Assembly (NCBI GenBank): GCA_945888515.1
Contig: CAMDAD010000008.1
Location: forward strand, 62,001 to 126,000
DNA from: Akkermansia muciniphila
Lineage (GTDB): Bacteria; Verrucomicrobiota; Verrucomicrobiia; Verrucomicrobiales; Akkermansiaceae
Direction of reading: 5' to 3'
Length of the DNA stretch: 64,000 nucleotides
Part shown: piece by piece, positions 8,901 to 18,090 of the stretch
Layout of the letters: every line of letters begins with the position of its first letter
Numbering within the stretch: the stretch's first letter is position 1
The notes under the pieces: generated by a model
Seen by the model: only the letters and a program-made list of their open reading frames with translations
Database searches by the model: none
What the model was told of the DNA's origin: nothing
Translations under genes and position numbers: made by a program

Positions 8901-9336
8901 CTACTCCAGTTCCGATGCCGCTTTTTCTGATCGCTATGATGCTTACGATCACTACGATCGAGCGCTTAGTGGCGAGGTGTCACTGGAGGGTGGCTGGCGC
9001 GTTTATTCGAGTGGCTCGGGAATTGCTGTCCGTCTCATCGTGCAGTGTTTTCTTGGGATCCGTATGGAAGCGGATGGCCTTATCATCGATCCCGTGATTG
9101 ATCCCGCTTTAACAGGGATGAAGGCATGGGTCGACGTCGGCGGGCGTCGCTGGCATGTGGAGTATACTGTCGGTAAGCGCGGCTGTGGTCCCGTCTCGGC
9201 CTCAACAAACGGCGTAATACTTCAAGGGGAGCGATTGCCAAATCCCTATCGAACGGGTGGCATCCGGATCTCCCATGATCAATGGCAGAAAATATCCTGT
9301 GGTCAGGTCGATTCGCTGCGAATTGTGTTAGAGTGA
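5956..9336 (+). CDS. GH94-type glycoside phosphorylase, long form
   Basis: This protein of 1,126 residues has the GH94 layout. The N-terminal half is a beta-sandwich region (NEYYVSQYIDHLALDH near residue 145). It is followed by an (alpha/alpha)6 barrel with GGWGTRDVCQGP, where Asp643 sits in the position of the GH94 general acid. HGDWNDSL and EGGWRVYSSGSG come next. GH94 enzymes split beta-glucosidic or beta-HexNAc bonds with phosphate, releasing a sugar 1-phosphate. The length above 1,000 residues resembles the 1,2-beta-oligoglucan phosphorylase type rather than the roughly 800-residue cellobiose or chitobiose enzymes; this is inference. There is no signal peptide, so it probably acts in the cytoplasm. 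ATG 5956 is chosen because the earlier start lies inside the preceding gene. Confidence 0.75.
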   Translation: MNAKHHSIQKFPREMTHAAGVRILLNDNGSVRRMDCEDIMINLFPAHAVEAGPCNVYLRVFCEHGLELIPLLGPCSPLHWEISEHSSEGQGRWEFLSIKMRLQLAESNRSWFWHIHLHNESSKPYRCDLIHTQDVGLAHYGAIRLNEYYVSQYIDHLALDHSEHGVCVASRQNQPMGGRYPSLFVGSLGRAVSFATDALSVYGKGHPCHRQASGLYEGLAGIKCQHEHAMVALQEEEFLLKPGQVAQRGFFAHLLIDHPEALSAEDLQRMEIALALPESICSPWSAHPDAVKNQEGKFSHTSELEVHEISDELLEYFFGKEHLLQERVEGRLLSFFTPRHEHVVLRAKEAMVLRPHGHIMRSGSSLVPEEVSMTSTAWMAGIFHSMVTQGHVSINRFLSTCHSYLGIFRSHGQRIFVEIDDVWHLLAVPSAFSMDSQKCRWIYAFGGGVIEVTSSADEKSHCLRLQAHVVMGPARKFFFSHHVALNGDDGMVCGPVPFVSYDNKEVVVRAIPASDVGRRFPDGSFVIAVDDESLWETVGGDEMLWADGQSRGEPFLCIKTHATKRIDLTITGRLLPEIDASKKNAHDFIEPQWLLSVQATNRYAADIDAVTQIIPWLVNNAMIHYLSPRGLEQYSGGGWGTRDVCQGPMEFLLSTGHFAVARDLLCRVFCQQNADGDWPQWFMFFERERDIRPSDSHGDIVYWPVLALAQYLCASGDTSILEEKLPYFHPERHAATVCVSIAQHVEKALELIRSRVIAGTVLAAYGHGDWNDSLQPAKAEMRDRLCSAWTVTLNYQTLRTLADAYKRSGRSSEAEDMNAEAGKILTEFQQLLLIDGVVTGLLYFHPDGQHEAMLHPSDRTTGLRYSLLPMIHGIINDMFTPDQAAHHLRLIREHLLGPDGARLFDRPMKYQGGISHHFQRAETASFFGREIGVMYTHAHIRYAEALARYGDASGLWLALRQINPIGLQSIVKSAALRQSNCYYSSSDAAFSDRYDAYDHYDRALSGEVSLEGGWRVYSSGSGIAVRLIVQCFLGIRMEADGLIIDPVIDPALTGMKAWVDVGGRRWHVEYTVGKRGCGPVSASTNGVILQGERLPNPYRTGGIRISHDQWQKISCGQVDSLRIVLE

Positions 9337-12300
9337 TTTTTCGAAAGCACCGCGCAATCGCAAAAGGGCCGCAAACGGCAGTTGACGGATTGTTATGGCA
9401 TCGGCACTTGGCAAGTTGATTTCACCAAGGCCTTGATGAGTTTCGACGGATGAAAGGCATGCTCCCTCGGGAAGAGGTGGTCTCAGCACCAGACCGCCCG
9501 ACGGGATAATCAGGCTGCCACCCACCTCGACGGTCATCTCCTGATCTGCATTGACGTTCAGGTGCAAATCAAGCGACCCATGCGTAGTTGGCAGATGACG
9601 CACGGCAAAGCCCTCGCCGGTAGCGATCCATTTCCAGGGGAGACCAGCGGCGAGGACCAACGATTGCGTGGCGTCGCGTTCGGAGGCGACCATCGAGGTC
9701 AGCGCGATGATATACTCCGCAGCGATCCAGGTGTGCGGTATATCCCCCAGATGTCCTGGCGAACGTGGATCGCGCCACGTGATTTCCGGCCACTGGTTCC
9801 ATTCGAGAGGGCGACGATCGGATAGGAAAAATTCCAATAACTCTTGAGCTGTATCCCTGTTTCCTAAGCGTACGAAAGCGCCTATAATGCGGATCTCATA
9901 AGCGGTATAGTTGTTCCATGGCATCTCGCCGCGATGCTTGCGGTGGAATGCATCGAGGTAGCTCGCAAGCATGGCTGCAAGAGGTCCAGCGGGCAACGCA
10001 TCCGCGAAGTCGAGCATGGCGATGGCATTGGAAGTCGCTGTTGGATCGAAGTCCGCCCACTCAACAGAACCGGGAATGTAATCGAGATTTTTGTCCGCGA
10101 TGACCCGATCCAGCGAGAGCAGCACGTCGGACTCGAACGCGTTTGCTTCCTCACGCCACAGCGAGGCCTCCGTTTCATATCCCAGCGTTTCGTAGATATC
10201 AGCGCATGCCTCTAGGCCCCGTATGCCCCAGAAATCATCCCAGTAGGAGTGAACCGGATGCGCAAGATATCCTTCGTGGCTCGCGGATTCAGGCAGAAGA
10301 CCGTAGCGCGGATCTTTTTCCTCTTTGCGGTAATCATCCGTCATACGTAGCCCTCGGAGCGTTATCAGATACGCAGCGGCCTTGCGCGCGTGTGGCAGGT
10401 GGCTTTCCAAAAATCCCGCATCTCTCACGTGCCGATAGACTTCGCGAATTCCCCAGAGGAACTGCCCGTGGCTGTCGTGCTCAACGAGCCAGTCGATCCC
10501 ATCGCGGTCAACCACGCATGGGACGAAGCCGTCGTCGCGCTGAAAAGAGGAATACCACTCGATGAACAAACGCAGTGGGTGGGGAAGGCCTGCCTTTGCC
10601 AGAGCCGATCCCATGATGACGCAGTCACGCACCCAAGAGCGAGTGTAACGGCGTGGGCCTGGCTGCATCGCGGGACCATCGCGATTGATCAGTATATGAC
10701 CGGCGCAGGTGCGCCAGCAGTCGAAGGCATTCGCAGCGCACGATGGAACATTCCACTCTACCATACCAAGAGTTTTTTTCCACTGGTCATACATATCCTT
10801 ACGTGTAGTAAAAAATGATGAATGTTTCTGTGGGGCGTATGGCATTGAGACAGTGACTTCACACTCTTTGACACCAGCAGGAATGTCCCAAAGAAAGACA
10901 CCTGAGGCTCTCTCGCTCGGATCATTGACTGGGCTGGAGGGAGGAATTTTTCCTTCGGCCAGATAGGCTAGCACGCCGCCCTCCTCAAAGCTCGCAGCAC
11001 CGCAGTGAGACGGGCGGGGGTGGCCGTGGATGATTCTGCCATCGATGTGCATTGCGGAGAGTTCCTGCCTGATGCTGTGCACGGAACAAACGCCACCAAG
11101 ATTGCGAAACGCTTGCCAAGGGGGATTGACTTGAAATGGACGGATGGCAATGGCGAGGCTTTTGACCGATTCCGGAATGAGCATCTGCAAATGATAGCGC
11201 ACGTGCAAGGTGAGATCATCACCCAGTCCATCGACCCATGGCATGATATCGAGGCAGAGATCCTCATGGCTCCATGTGACTACGGGCAATGGCATGCCAT
11301 CGGCTGCCAGCCCTACTTTTATCGACATGTCTGCCCAAGTGAACAAGCCTGACGTGCTGAGAATCATAGGCTCGAGGGAAAAGGCCCCTTCATCGACTTC
11401 TACCATACCCTCTTCATTGATGAGCGCACGCCGTTTTCCCTCGGGACTTCCGACGGGTGTCCAATACGATTGCTCTCGATGCCAGTAGCGTGGATGCCAG
11501 CCCCTCGGGTAATCGCGGGCGACCGAGTGAATGAATTCGTTCGGTGTTTGTGAAAAGGCATCCGGTTGCCACTGGATGAAGCGCAGCGCGGCATGGGAAG
11601 CGCTTTCAAAAACCAACCGCAGGTAGCGAGTTTCTGCCGCTGGTGTGGGCACATGACTGAGCAATCCCCGCGCCTGTTTTGCTTCAAACAGGGGTTGCCA
11701 TGTCTTTGTATCAGCGGAAATTTCCAACCGATAAGCCCGTGGGGGAAGACCGGCTGGCCAGTGAATGGTGAGGCCACCAAATCGTTGATTGCGACCGAAA
11801 TCGATACTCCACCAAGGCTGTGTGTCGTCAGGCAATGCGCGCCATTCACCCAGATCATCAGAGAGCACCTCCCCAGCGAGATGATGTGGACTTTCGGAGG
11901 AACTGCTGACCGCGGCGGGAGAGCGCATCGTTTGATCTATCAAATAGGCGTCTGCGACGTCGATGTGGCCTTTGCCCCCGGGACCAGCTGCGATGACGAA
12001 TTCGATCGCCTCGATTTCTGAAGCCGCACCGCCTCCATTGGGCCCCCAAGCGAAGAGCATGTCGCGCTCGTTCATCACGACAGCTTGCCAGTTTTTGGGC
12101 AAAGTGAAGTCTTGCCGCGTGTAGCGCCAGACATTGAATCCACCGGTTGAGGCTACTTTGCATTCGAAATGATTGGGTGGTCCTTCACCGCGCAACTGGT
12201 AGCCCCAAGCGAAAGTCGTAGGCAATGTCATGGGAAAAATCCTTCGCATCACTACGAAGCCGCCGCTGTCGTGGAAGTCATAGTGCAAACGCACTGCCGC

Positions 12301-12411
12301 CTTGCCCTCAGGGCCTGTGATTTTTTCCACGTTGCCTGTGGCTTGACCAGAGGCAAAAACTTGCCATGCGCTGGCATCATCAAACAATGATTCAAACGGC
12401 ATTTGGGTCAT
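9328..12411 (-). CDS. Discoidin (F5/8C) plus (alpha/alpha)6 glycosidase-like protein
   Basis: This large protein of 1,027 residues begins with a beta-rich carbohydrate-binding-like region (1-165). A discoidin/F5-8 type C domain follows (about 175-285; WWSIDFGRNQRFGGLTIHWP). A middle region precedes a C-terminal (alpha/alpha)6 barrel (about 560-920; RRYTRSWVRDCVIMGSALAK, then WNNYTAYEIR). The RDxxxxGxALxxxG pattern recalls glycogen-debranching/GH15-like barrels. Acidic residues are present, but the catalytic pair was not identified. No signal peptide is visible. It converges on the GH94 gene with a 9-base overlap of the 3' ends and diverges from the phosphohexomutase, so it belongs to the glycan locus. 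Its substrate is unknown. Confidence 0.7.
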   Translation of the reverse strand: MTQMPFESLFDDASAWQVFASGQATGNVEKITGPEGKAAVRLHYDFHDSGGFVVMRRIFPMTLPTTFAWGYQLRGEGPPNHFECKVASTGGFNVWRYTRQDFTLPKNWQAVVMNERDMLFAWGPNGGGAASEIEAIEFVIAAGPGGKGHIDVADAYLIDQTMRSPAAVSSSSESPHHLAGEVLSDDLGEWRALPDDTQPWWSIDFGRNQRFGGLTIHWPAGLPPRAYRLEISADTKTWQPLFEAKQARGLLSHVPTPAAETRYLRLVFESASHAALRFIQWQPDAFSQTPNEFIHSVARDYPRGWHPRYWHREQSYWTPVGSPEGKRRALINEEGMVEVDEGAFSLEPMILSTSGLFTWADMSIKVGLAADGMPLPVVTWSHEDLCLDIMPWVDGLGDDLTLHVRYHLQMLIPESVKSLAIAIRPFQVNPPWQAFRNLGGVCSVHSIRQELSAMHIDGRIIHGHPRPSHCGAASFEEGGVLAYLAEGKIPPSSPVNDPSERASGVFLWDIPAGVKECEVTVSMPYAPQKHSSFFTTRKDMYDQWKKTLGMVEWNVPSCAANAFDCWRTCAGHILINRDGPAMQPGPRRYTRSWVRDCVIMGSALAKAGLPHPLRLFIEWYSSFQRDDGFVPCVVDRDGIDWLVEHDSHGQFLWGIREVYRHVRDAGFLESHLPHARKAAAYLITLRGLRMTDDYRKEEKDPRYGLLPESASHEGYLAHPVHSYWDDFWGIRGLEACADIYETLGYETEASLWREEANAFESDVLLSLDRVIADKNLDYIPGSVEWADFDPTATSNAIAMLDFADALPAGPLAAMLASYLDAFHRKHRGEMPWNNYTAYEIRIIGAFVRLGNRDTAQELLEFFLSDRRPLEWNQWPEITWRDPRSPGHLGDIPHTWIAAEYIIALTSMVASERDATQSLVLAAGLPWKWIATGEGFAVRHLPTTHGSLDLHLNVNADQEMTVEVGGSLIIPSGGLVLRPPLPEGACLSSVETHQGLGEINLPSADAITIRQLPFAALLRLRGAFEKSL

Positions 12412-12537
12412 GATGGATGCTAGAAAGATCGAGCGATTGTGTCAATGAACATGTCCGCTGTGCCTGTCGAAATATCCTAGATCCGATGACAAAATTGCAT
12501 TGCCAATCATGTGATCGACTCCCTATGCTGCGGGCAG

Positions 12538-14475
12538 ATGAACTCATTGTCCACTGCACTGGATCAGGCTGTCGAAACGGAAAAATTGCTGTCTAGCGCC
12601 AGACAAAACATCCATGCGCTGTTGTCAGGCGCTGCGGATGATTTTGCGGAGCGTGTGGTGATGGAGTTGGTTGAGGGTCAAGAATGGAACGAGCTGAACG
12701 ACCGATTCTTCAAAAAACTGGCCTTCGGAACGGGCGGGTTGCGAGGTCGCACGATCGGTCGGGTCGTAACTTCCTGGGAGCAGGGCAAAGGCGGACCAAA
12801 TGAGAGGCCGGAATTCCCCTGTGTTGGAACGGCAACGATGAATTTTTTCAATGTTAGCCGCGCCGTGCGTGGGTTAGTGGCCTATGCTCAGAAGCACGTC
12901 GGAGCCACGCGCAAGGCTCGTCTGGTTTTTGCGCATGATACTCGCCATTTTTCGCGAGATTTCGCTGAGTTTTGTGCTCAGGTCTGCACGGATCTCGGAG
13001 CCGATGCCTATCTTTTTGAAAGTGCCCGTAGCACGCCGCAGTTGTCCTTTGCCATTCGCGAACTGCGTGCGGACGCCGGTGTGGTTCTGACTGCCAGTCA
13101 CAACCCAGCGCACGACAACGGTTTCAAAGCCTACTTTAACGATGGCGGTCAGATCGTGGATCCGCATGCCACAGCGATCATCGGCTTGGTCAATGCTCTG
13201 GAGACAGAAACCTACCAAAAAGTTGCGCCTGAACAACGAGGGATGTTGACGACGCTCGATGCGGCAATGGATCGTCGCTACATGGATCGGCTCCGCTCGC
13301 TGTTGATGCGTCCCGAACTGCTGCAGAGCGGAACTGCCAAAGTCATTTTCACCAACCTCCACGGCACTGGGGGGAAAATCGTCGTGCCAATGATGCGGGA
13401 GCTCGGCTTCGATGTTGCCACGGTAGCCGCACAAGATACGGAAGATGGTCGTTTTCCTACGGTTGCGTCGCCGAATCCCGAAAACGCGCCCGCCTTGAAA
13501 ATGGCAATCGATTTAGCCGAAACGGAAGGCGCGGAAATTGTGATCGGTACTGATCCTGACAGCGATCGCATGGGGATCGCTGCGCGGGACGCTTCAGGCT
13601 CTATGGTATTGCTCACGGGCAATCAAATCGGCTCGCTAATGGCTTGGTATCGAGTAAAGACGGCGTTTGATCTGGGCTGGATCACCGATGCCACACGCAG
13701 CCGCGCGGTATTGATCAAGACTTTTGTCACTACCGAATTGCAACGTGCGATCGCGGATCACTTCGGGATCCGCGTGGTGGATACGCTCACTGGTTTCAAA
13801 TACATTGCCGAGAAACTACGCAAGTATGAGAATACCATTCCTGCTGCCAAAATCACCGAGCTCAGTGCGGATGGCTATCGCTCTCTGTCCGAAGATCAAT
13901 CTCGCCGCTTGCGTCTGGAGTTTTCGCGTTTCTTTGTTTTCGGTGGTGAGGAAAGTTACGGCTACTTGGGTTGCGACTTTGTTCGTGACAAGGACGCCAA
14001 TGGCGCGGCGGTGATGATGGCAGAAGTCGCGGCATACGCGAAAAGTGTCGGACTCACGCTGCCTGATTTGTTGGATGAAATTTATTCCCAATTCGGCTAC
14101 TATCTTGAAGTAGGAAAATCACTGGTCATGGAAGGAGCCGATGGTGCTGCCAAAATTGCCGCTCTGGCCGCTTCCTACGCCGCTCACCCGCCGAGCGAAT
14201 GCGATGGCTCCGCCGTGGTGCGTGTGCGTGATTTCGCATCGCAGGATTTGTTCGATGACGAGGGCGACGAGTTGCCCAAAGAAAAAATGCTTTTCGTCGA
14301 TCTCGCCGATGGCCGACGCTTCGCGGTTCGTCCCTCAGGCACAGAACCGAAGATTAAGTTTTACCTTTTCGGTTGCGCAGGAACCGATGTCACCCTGACT
14401 CGCGCCAAGCAGATGGTGTCATCTTCTTTGGAGTCCCTTTGGAAATGGATCGAAAAAGACGCAGCACAACGGTAA
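12538..14475 (+). CDS. Phosphoglucomutase/phosphomannomutase
   Basis: The 645-residue alpha-D-phosphohexomutase moves phosphate between C1 and C6 of hexoses. The phosphoserine loop TASHNPAHDNG has Ser187, the metal loop is GTDPDSDRMG, the sugar-binding loop is FGGEESYGY, and the phosphate-binding end RPSGTEPKIKFY closes domain 4. The length fits the PGM2/PgcA-like long branch. ATG 12538 is preferred over a GTG at 12511. It would convert the sugar 1-phosphate released by the nearby GH94 enzyme into a sugar 6-phosphate, linking the locus to glycolysis. Confidence 0.9.
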   Translation: MNSLSTALDQAVETEKLLSSARQNIHALLSGAADDFAERVVMELVEGQEWNELNDRFFKKLAFGTGGLRGRTIGRVVTSWEQGKGGPNERPEFPCVGTATMNFFNVSRAVRGLVAYAQKHVGATRKARLVFAHDTRHFSRDFAEFCAQVCTDLGADAYLFESARSTPQLSFAIRELRADAGVVLTASHNPAHDNGFKAYFNDGGQIVDPHATAIIGLVNALETETYQKVAPEQRGMLTTLDAAMDRRYMDRLRSLLMRPELLQSGTAKVIFTNLHGTGGKIVVPMMRELGFDVATVAAQDTEDGRFPTVASPNPENAPALKMAIDLAETEGAEIVIGTDPDSDRMGIAARDASGSMVLLTGNQIGSLMAWYRVKTAFDLGWITDATRSRAVLIKTFVTTELQRAIADHFGIRVVDTLTGFKYIAEKLRKYENTIPAAKITELSADGYRSLSEDQSRRLRLEFSRFFVFGGEESYGYLGCDFVRDKDANGAAVMMAEVAAYAKSVGLTLPDLLDEIYSQFGYYLEVGKSLVMEGADGAAKIAALAASYAAHPPSECDGSAVVRVRDFASQDLFDDEGDELPKEKMLFVDLADGRRFAVRPSGTEPKIKFYLFGCAGTDVTLTRAKQMVSSSLESLWKWIEKDAAQR

Positions 14476-14483
14476 ATGAGCTT

Positions 14484-15746
14484 CTACGTTTTGATGGCGT
14501 CAAATGATCGGTGAACGCAGTCGGCATCTGCGCAGATCAACGGGCTTGCCGGAGCGTCTTTGAGGCGCTGGGCGATACGATACACTGCTTCGGCGTGATG
14601 TTGCGGGTGAAAGGAGTCGATTAGGGACAGCGGCAGTGGTTGGTGATCGTTCGATAGCGCGGCAGCAATCCAGCTACATGCCTCGTAAAAGTTTTCTCCT
14701 TGGATAATCACTGCGGAAGAGGGATCGCGCCTTACTCGTTTGATGAGTTCGGTTTTGGTGCCTAGTGACTGCCGCGAAAATTCTAACGAATCAATCAGCA
14801 GAGAATCGTAGAGATAAGGATGTGCGATGCCGTATCGTGCGAGATTTTCTTGTATGTGGGGAATCGCGCGACCGATCAGAGGGCGTTGCCATGCAATGGA
14901 TTCGAGAAATGCCATGCCGAATCCTTCCTGCGTGGAAGTGCTGAGAAGGTGAGTACTCTGGGAAATGTGCTCTTCGAGTGGCCAGCCTGAGTTTTCTGCG
15001 ATCGCCCAAGTAATCGGCAGATCGAGTTGTTCTGCGATTTGCTGCCAGTGTCGGTATTCTTCCTGATAGCGTGATGACGCAGGACTGAGAGTGGTGGCAA
15101 AAGTCGCGTTGTCGGGAGAGAGCGAGGCTAACAGCAGCATTTCTCCCATGTTTTTCCGAGTGATAGCGCGGACTGGATAGAGAAGCTGTGGATGTGTTGA
15201 GGCAGAGGCGATGAGTGGCTGGGGCGTGATCGGATTTCCGAGAATCGTTATGTTATCCTGGGGTAATCCCGCTTTGCACAGAATCTCACGGTCGCGCAGC
15301 GTCAGTACGATGTAGTGTATGCGTGCTCCGCAGGGAAACCACGGTGGTCCTTGCCGCAGACTTTGCAAATTCTTTTCCCTAGCGTCCTCCGCGAAATCAT
15401 GAATGTGAAAAAGTAAACGTTCGTTCTTGCTCGCCAATTCATGAACAAGTGACGACATAGCGGGATGGCAGCCAAGAGTGGGGTTATGAATGTGCCAAAT
15501 ATGAGGCCGTGGCAAATTCCGAACGACCGCATCAATCGATTCTTTGAAATCGTCAACGCTCGCGACATGTTGCAGCGCGTAGTCGAGCTCAGGAACCATC
15601 TGGTGTTGCCCCCCAATAGATGATGCGGGACCTGCGCTCAGCGTTACAAAAGGAATGCCCCGCTTAAGAAATTCCGTGGTTTGCTGTTGCAGCACCCGTG
15701 TCACACCACCGGGACGCAGGTGATAATGGACGAACAAATGAGTCAT
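14484..15746 (-). CDS. GT4-like glycosyltransferase
   Basis: The protein of 420 residues begins MTHLFVHYHLRPGGVTRVL, a typical GT-B glycosyltransferase N-terminus with the glycine-rich acceptor-domain loop. The C-terminal half contains STSTQEGFGMAFLESIAWQ, the E-G-F-G-x-x-x-x-E signature of the nucleotide-sugar-binding domain in GT4 enzymes. It should transfer a sugar from a nucleotide sugar to a glycan or lipid at the cytoplasmic face. It ends only 9 bases from the convergent phosphohexomutase. Donor and acceptor are unknown. The stretch between this gene and clpP (15747-15859) holds nothing recognisable. Confidence 0.75.
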   Translation of the reverse strand: MTHLFVHYHLRPGGVTRVLQQQTTEFLKRGIPFVTLSAGPASSIGGQHQMVPELDYALQHVASVDDFKESIDAVVRNLPRPHIWHIHNPTLGCHPAMSSLVHELASKNERLLFHIHDFAEDAREKNLQSLRQGPPWFPCGARIHYIVLTLRDREILCKAGLPQDNITILGNPITPQPLIASASTHPQLLYPVRAITRKNMGEMLLLASLSPDNATFATTLSPASSRYQEEYRHWQQIAEQLDLPITWAIAENSGWPLEEHISQSTHLLSTSTQEGFGMAFLESIAWQRPLIGRAIPHIQENLARYGIAHPYLYDSLLIDSLEFSRQSLGTKTELIKRVRRDPSSAVIIQGENFYEACSWIAAALSNDHQPLPLSLIDSFHPQHHAEAVYRIAQRLKDAPASPLICADADCVHRSFDAIKT

Positions 15747-15859
15747 GGCGGCGCTGGGAATGTCGACATCGAAAGCTGTGCCCTGAACGATGCATCATCA
15801 GCTAGCCCCGCGTTCAACGGGATGACACTCGCCCTCCAGAGCCCGCAGTGTGAAGACAA

Positions 15860-16498
15860 TTACGCCTTCACATCCGGCAGCTCACGTCGGGTCAGAACCT
15901 TATCGACGAGTCCGTAGGCCATCGATTCCTCAGCAGACATGTAATTGTCGCGATCCGAGTCGTGCTCAATCTGCTCCACGGTCTTCCCGGTGTGATGGGC
16001 GAGAATTCCGTTGAGGCGTTTTTTCAAATTGAACATGAAACCGATGGTGCGTTCCACGTCCGATGCCGTTCCGCTGGCTCCGCCCGAGACCTGATGGATC
16101 ATCACGTGCGAGTTCGGTAAGCAGAAGCGCTTGCCCTTGGTTCCTGCGGTGAGAAGAACCGAACCCATGGACGCGCAGATGCCGATGCAGTAAGTGTTCA
16201 CGTCGCAGGTCATGAATTGCATGGTATCATAGATCGCGAGGCCGGCCGTGACAGATCCGCCGGGGGAGTTAATGTAAATGTGGATGTCTTTCTTAGGGTC
16301 CTGCATTTGCAAAAACAACAACTGTGCGATGACAGAGTTTGCGACAAAGTCATCGATGCCAGTCCCGATGAAAATAATACGGTCCTTTAGCAGGCGCGAG
16401 TAGATATCAAAAGAGCGTTCGCCCCGGCCGTCTTGCTCGACGACGACAGGCACGTAGTAGCTATTTTTGGGGGCGATGGACGTAGGGAATTGATTCAT
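15860..16498 (-). CDS. clpP: ATP-dependent Clp protease proteolytic subunit
   Basis: This is ClpP, 212 residues, the barrel-shaped serine protease that works with ClpX or ClpA. The triad is readable: Ser110 in CASMGSVLL, His135 in SHVMIHQ, and Asp184 in [26 protein letters not shown] is also conserved. One small oddity is GICASMG, where most family members have GQAASMG. The ATG overlaps the trigger factor stop by four bases (16495-16498), so clpP is co-translated with tig. This is the usual tig-clpP pairing; clpX is not next to it here. Confidence 0.97.
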   Translation of the reverse strand: MNQFPTSIAPKNSYYVPVVVEQDGRGERSFDIYSRLLKDRIIFIGTGIDDFVANSVIAQLLFLQMQDPKKDIHIYINSPGGSVTAGLAIYDTMQFMTCDVNTYCIGICASMGSVLLTAGTKGKRFCLPNSHVMIHQVSGGASGTASDVERTIGFMFNLKKRLNGILAHHTGKTVEQIEHDSDRDNYMSAEESMAYGLVDKVLTRRELPDVKA

Positions 16499-17826
16499 GC
16501 TTCGGGTGTGGTTGCGGTAGTTTCCGTGACTGAAGCGTGTTCCAGCAGGAAATCAAGTGCTTTGTTGATCAACAGCGAATTGCGGATGCCGGGTATGTGA
16601 CCGTTGCGTTGTAACTCCTTGATGAGCTTGCTCGGATCTTCCTTGCGGCGTTGGGCGATGGAAATGATGTGCTGCACTAGCTCCGAGTCATTGACAACGA
16701 TGCTTTCTTTCTCTGCGATTTCCTGCAGGATAAAATTGGTTTTGATATTGGTCATCGCTTGGGCGGCGGCGGTATCGAGCAAGGCTTCGCGCTGACCCGT
16801 GATCTCGTCATCGCTCATGCCTGACTGCGCTGCGCTCTGGACGAGAGCATCCGCTTGGTTTTGCGTTTCCGCTTGCAGAAGGGTTTCGGGGACTTCGAAC
16901 TCGACCTGTTGATCAAAATAAGCCACCAGTTGGTTGACCTTCATGTCGTCGATCTCCTTTTGCTTGTTCGACTTCATCCCTTCCACAATCGTGTTGCGCA
17001 AGTCCGCCATAGTTTTTTCCGCACCCATGAGTTTTTGCGCAAAGGCATCGTCCAGGTCGGGAAGAATCTGTCGCTTGAGTTCCTTGATAGTGCAGTGAAA
17101 AACGATGGTTTTATCGCGCATCTCTGAGATAGGAAAGTCGCTAGGTAGAACAATCGTCACGTCCTTAGTATCGCCTGCTTTGAGGCCGACAAGTGCAGGT
17201 GTGAAGCCGGGGAGGAAAGAATCTTCCTGCATCTTCAACCAGAAACCTTGGCGACCGGCAAAATATGTGACGGCGCTTCCCAATTCCTCTTCGAGTGGCT
17301 TGCCATCGATGGTGGATGTGAAGTCGATCACGGCAAAATCGCCCGTATCTAATGCGCGGTCCTCGACATCGGCGAAGTCGGCGAATCGCTGTTGCAATCC
17401 ATTCAGCTGGGTATTCACATCTTCGTCACTGACCTCATTCGCGGGCACTTCCACGGCGATACCTTTGTATTCAGGTAATGTGACGTCTGGTGCGAGAGTG
17501 AGAGTCGTTTCAAAGCGGAATGTACCTTCTGCGGTGAATGTCAGTTTTTCGGGATTGCCGAAATCGAGAACCTTAACCGGTTCTTGTTTCAGTGACTCTT
17601 GCAGCGACTGATTGATGAGACGTGATTCTATTTCCTCCTTGATGTCATTTTGAAAGCGCTTTTCGATAACGGCGAGAGGAGCCTTGCCGGGACGGAAACC
17701 TGGGATTTTGGCTTCTTTGGCATACTGAGAGACAATCTTGTTTTTTTGCTCGGCAACAGTCGAGGAGGGAACTTCCACACGCAGGGTGGCGAGGCATTTT
17801 TCTTGGCGTTCGATCGTAATATTCAT
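16495..17826 (-). CDS. tig: Trigger factor, ribosome-bound chaperone
   Basis: The 443-residue protein has three parts. The N-terminal ribosome-binding domain carries the signature [16 protein letters not shown] near residue 43. A central FKBP-type PPIase domain follows (about 150-240, with [14 protein letters not shown] and [15 protein letters not shown]). The C-terminal domain is helical. It binds the ribosomal exit tunnel and folds nascent chains. The start is set at ATG 17826 ([11 protein letters not shown]), which matches the usual N-terminus; an upstream ATG would add six residues. The next gene downstream, clpP, overlaps by four bases. Confidence 0.96.
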   Translation of the reverse strand: MNITIERQEKCLATLRVEVPSSTVAEQKNKIVSQYAKEAKIPGFRPGKAPLAVIEKRFQNDIKEEIESRLINQSLQESLKQEPVKVLDFGNPEKLTFTAEGTFRFETTLTLAPDVTLPEYKGIAVEVPANEVSDEDVNTQLNGLQQRFADFADVEDRALDTGDFAVIDFTSTIDGKPLEEELGSAVTYFAGRQGFWLKMQEDSFLPGFTPALVGLKAGDTKDVTIVLPSDFPISEMRDKTIVFHCTIKELKRQILPDLDDAFAQKLMGAEKTMADLRNTIVEGMKSNKQKEIDDMKVNQLVAYFDQQVEFEVPETLLQAETQNQADALVQSAAQSGMSDDEITGQREALLDTAAAQAMTNIKTNFILQEIAEKESIVVNDSELVQHIISIAQRRKEDPSKLIKELQRNGHIPGIRNSLLINKALDFLLEHASVTETTATTPEA

Positions 17827-18090
17827 GAGTGAGAGGTGCGGCACATGCGCTGGGGCGGGAACGCTAGAGGACTGCTCTGCGATTTGTCAATCGTAAAGGT
17901 AGTCGAAATCAGGATGCGATTTCCAGCGGTGAACGATCGTGATGACTCGGCATCCATTGTGAACGCGAATAGCCGTCAAAAAAAGTGCCACAGCATTTTC
18001 TTGACGGGTTCGGGATTTCTTGGCAGTTTGCGCGCCCGCCGTTTTTTCCTTAGTGAGCAAACGGCCCTGATTGACACCCACACTACTACT

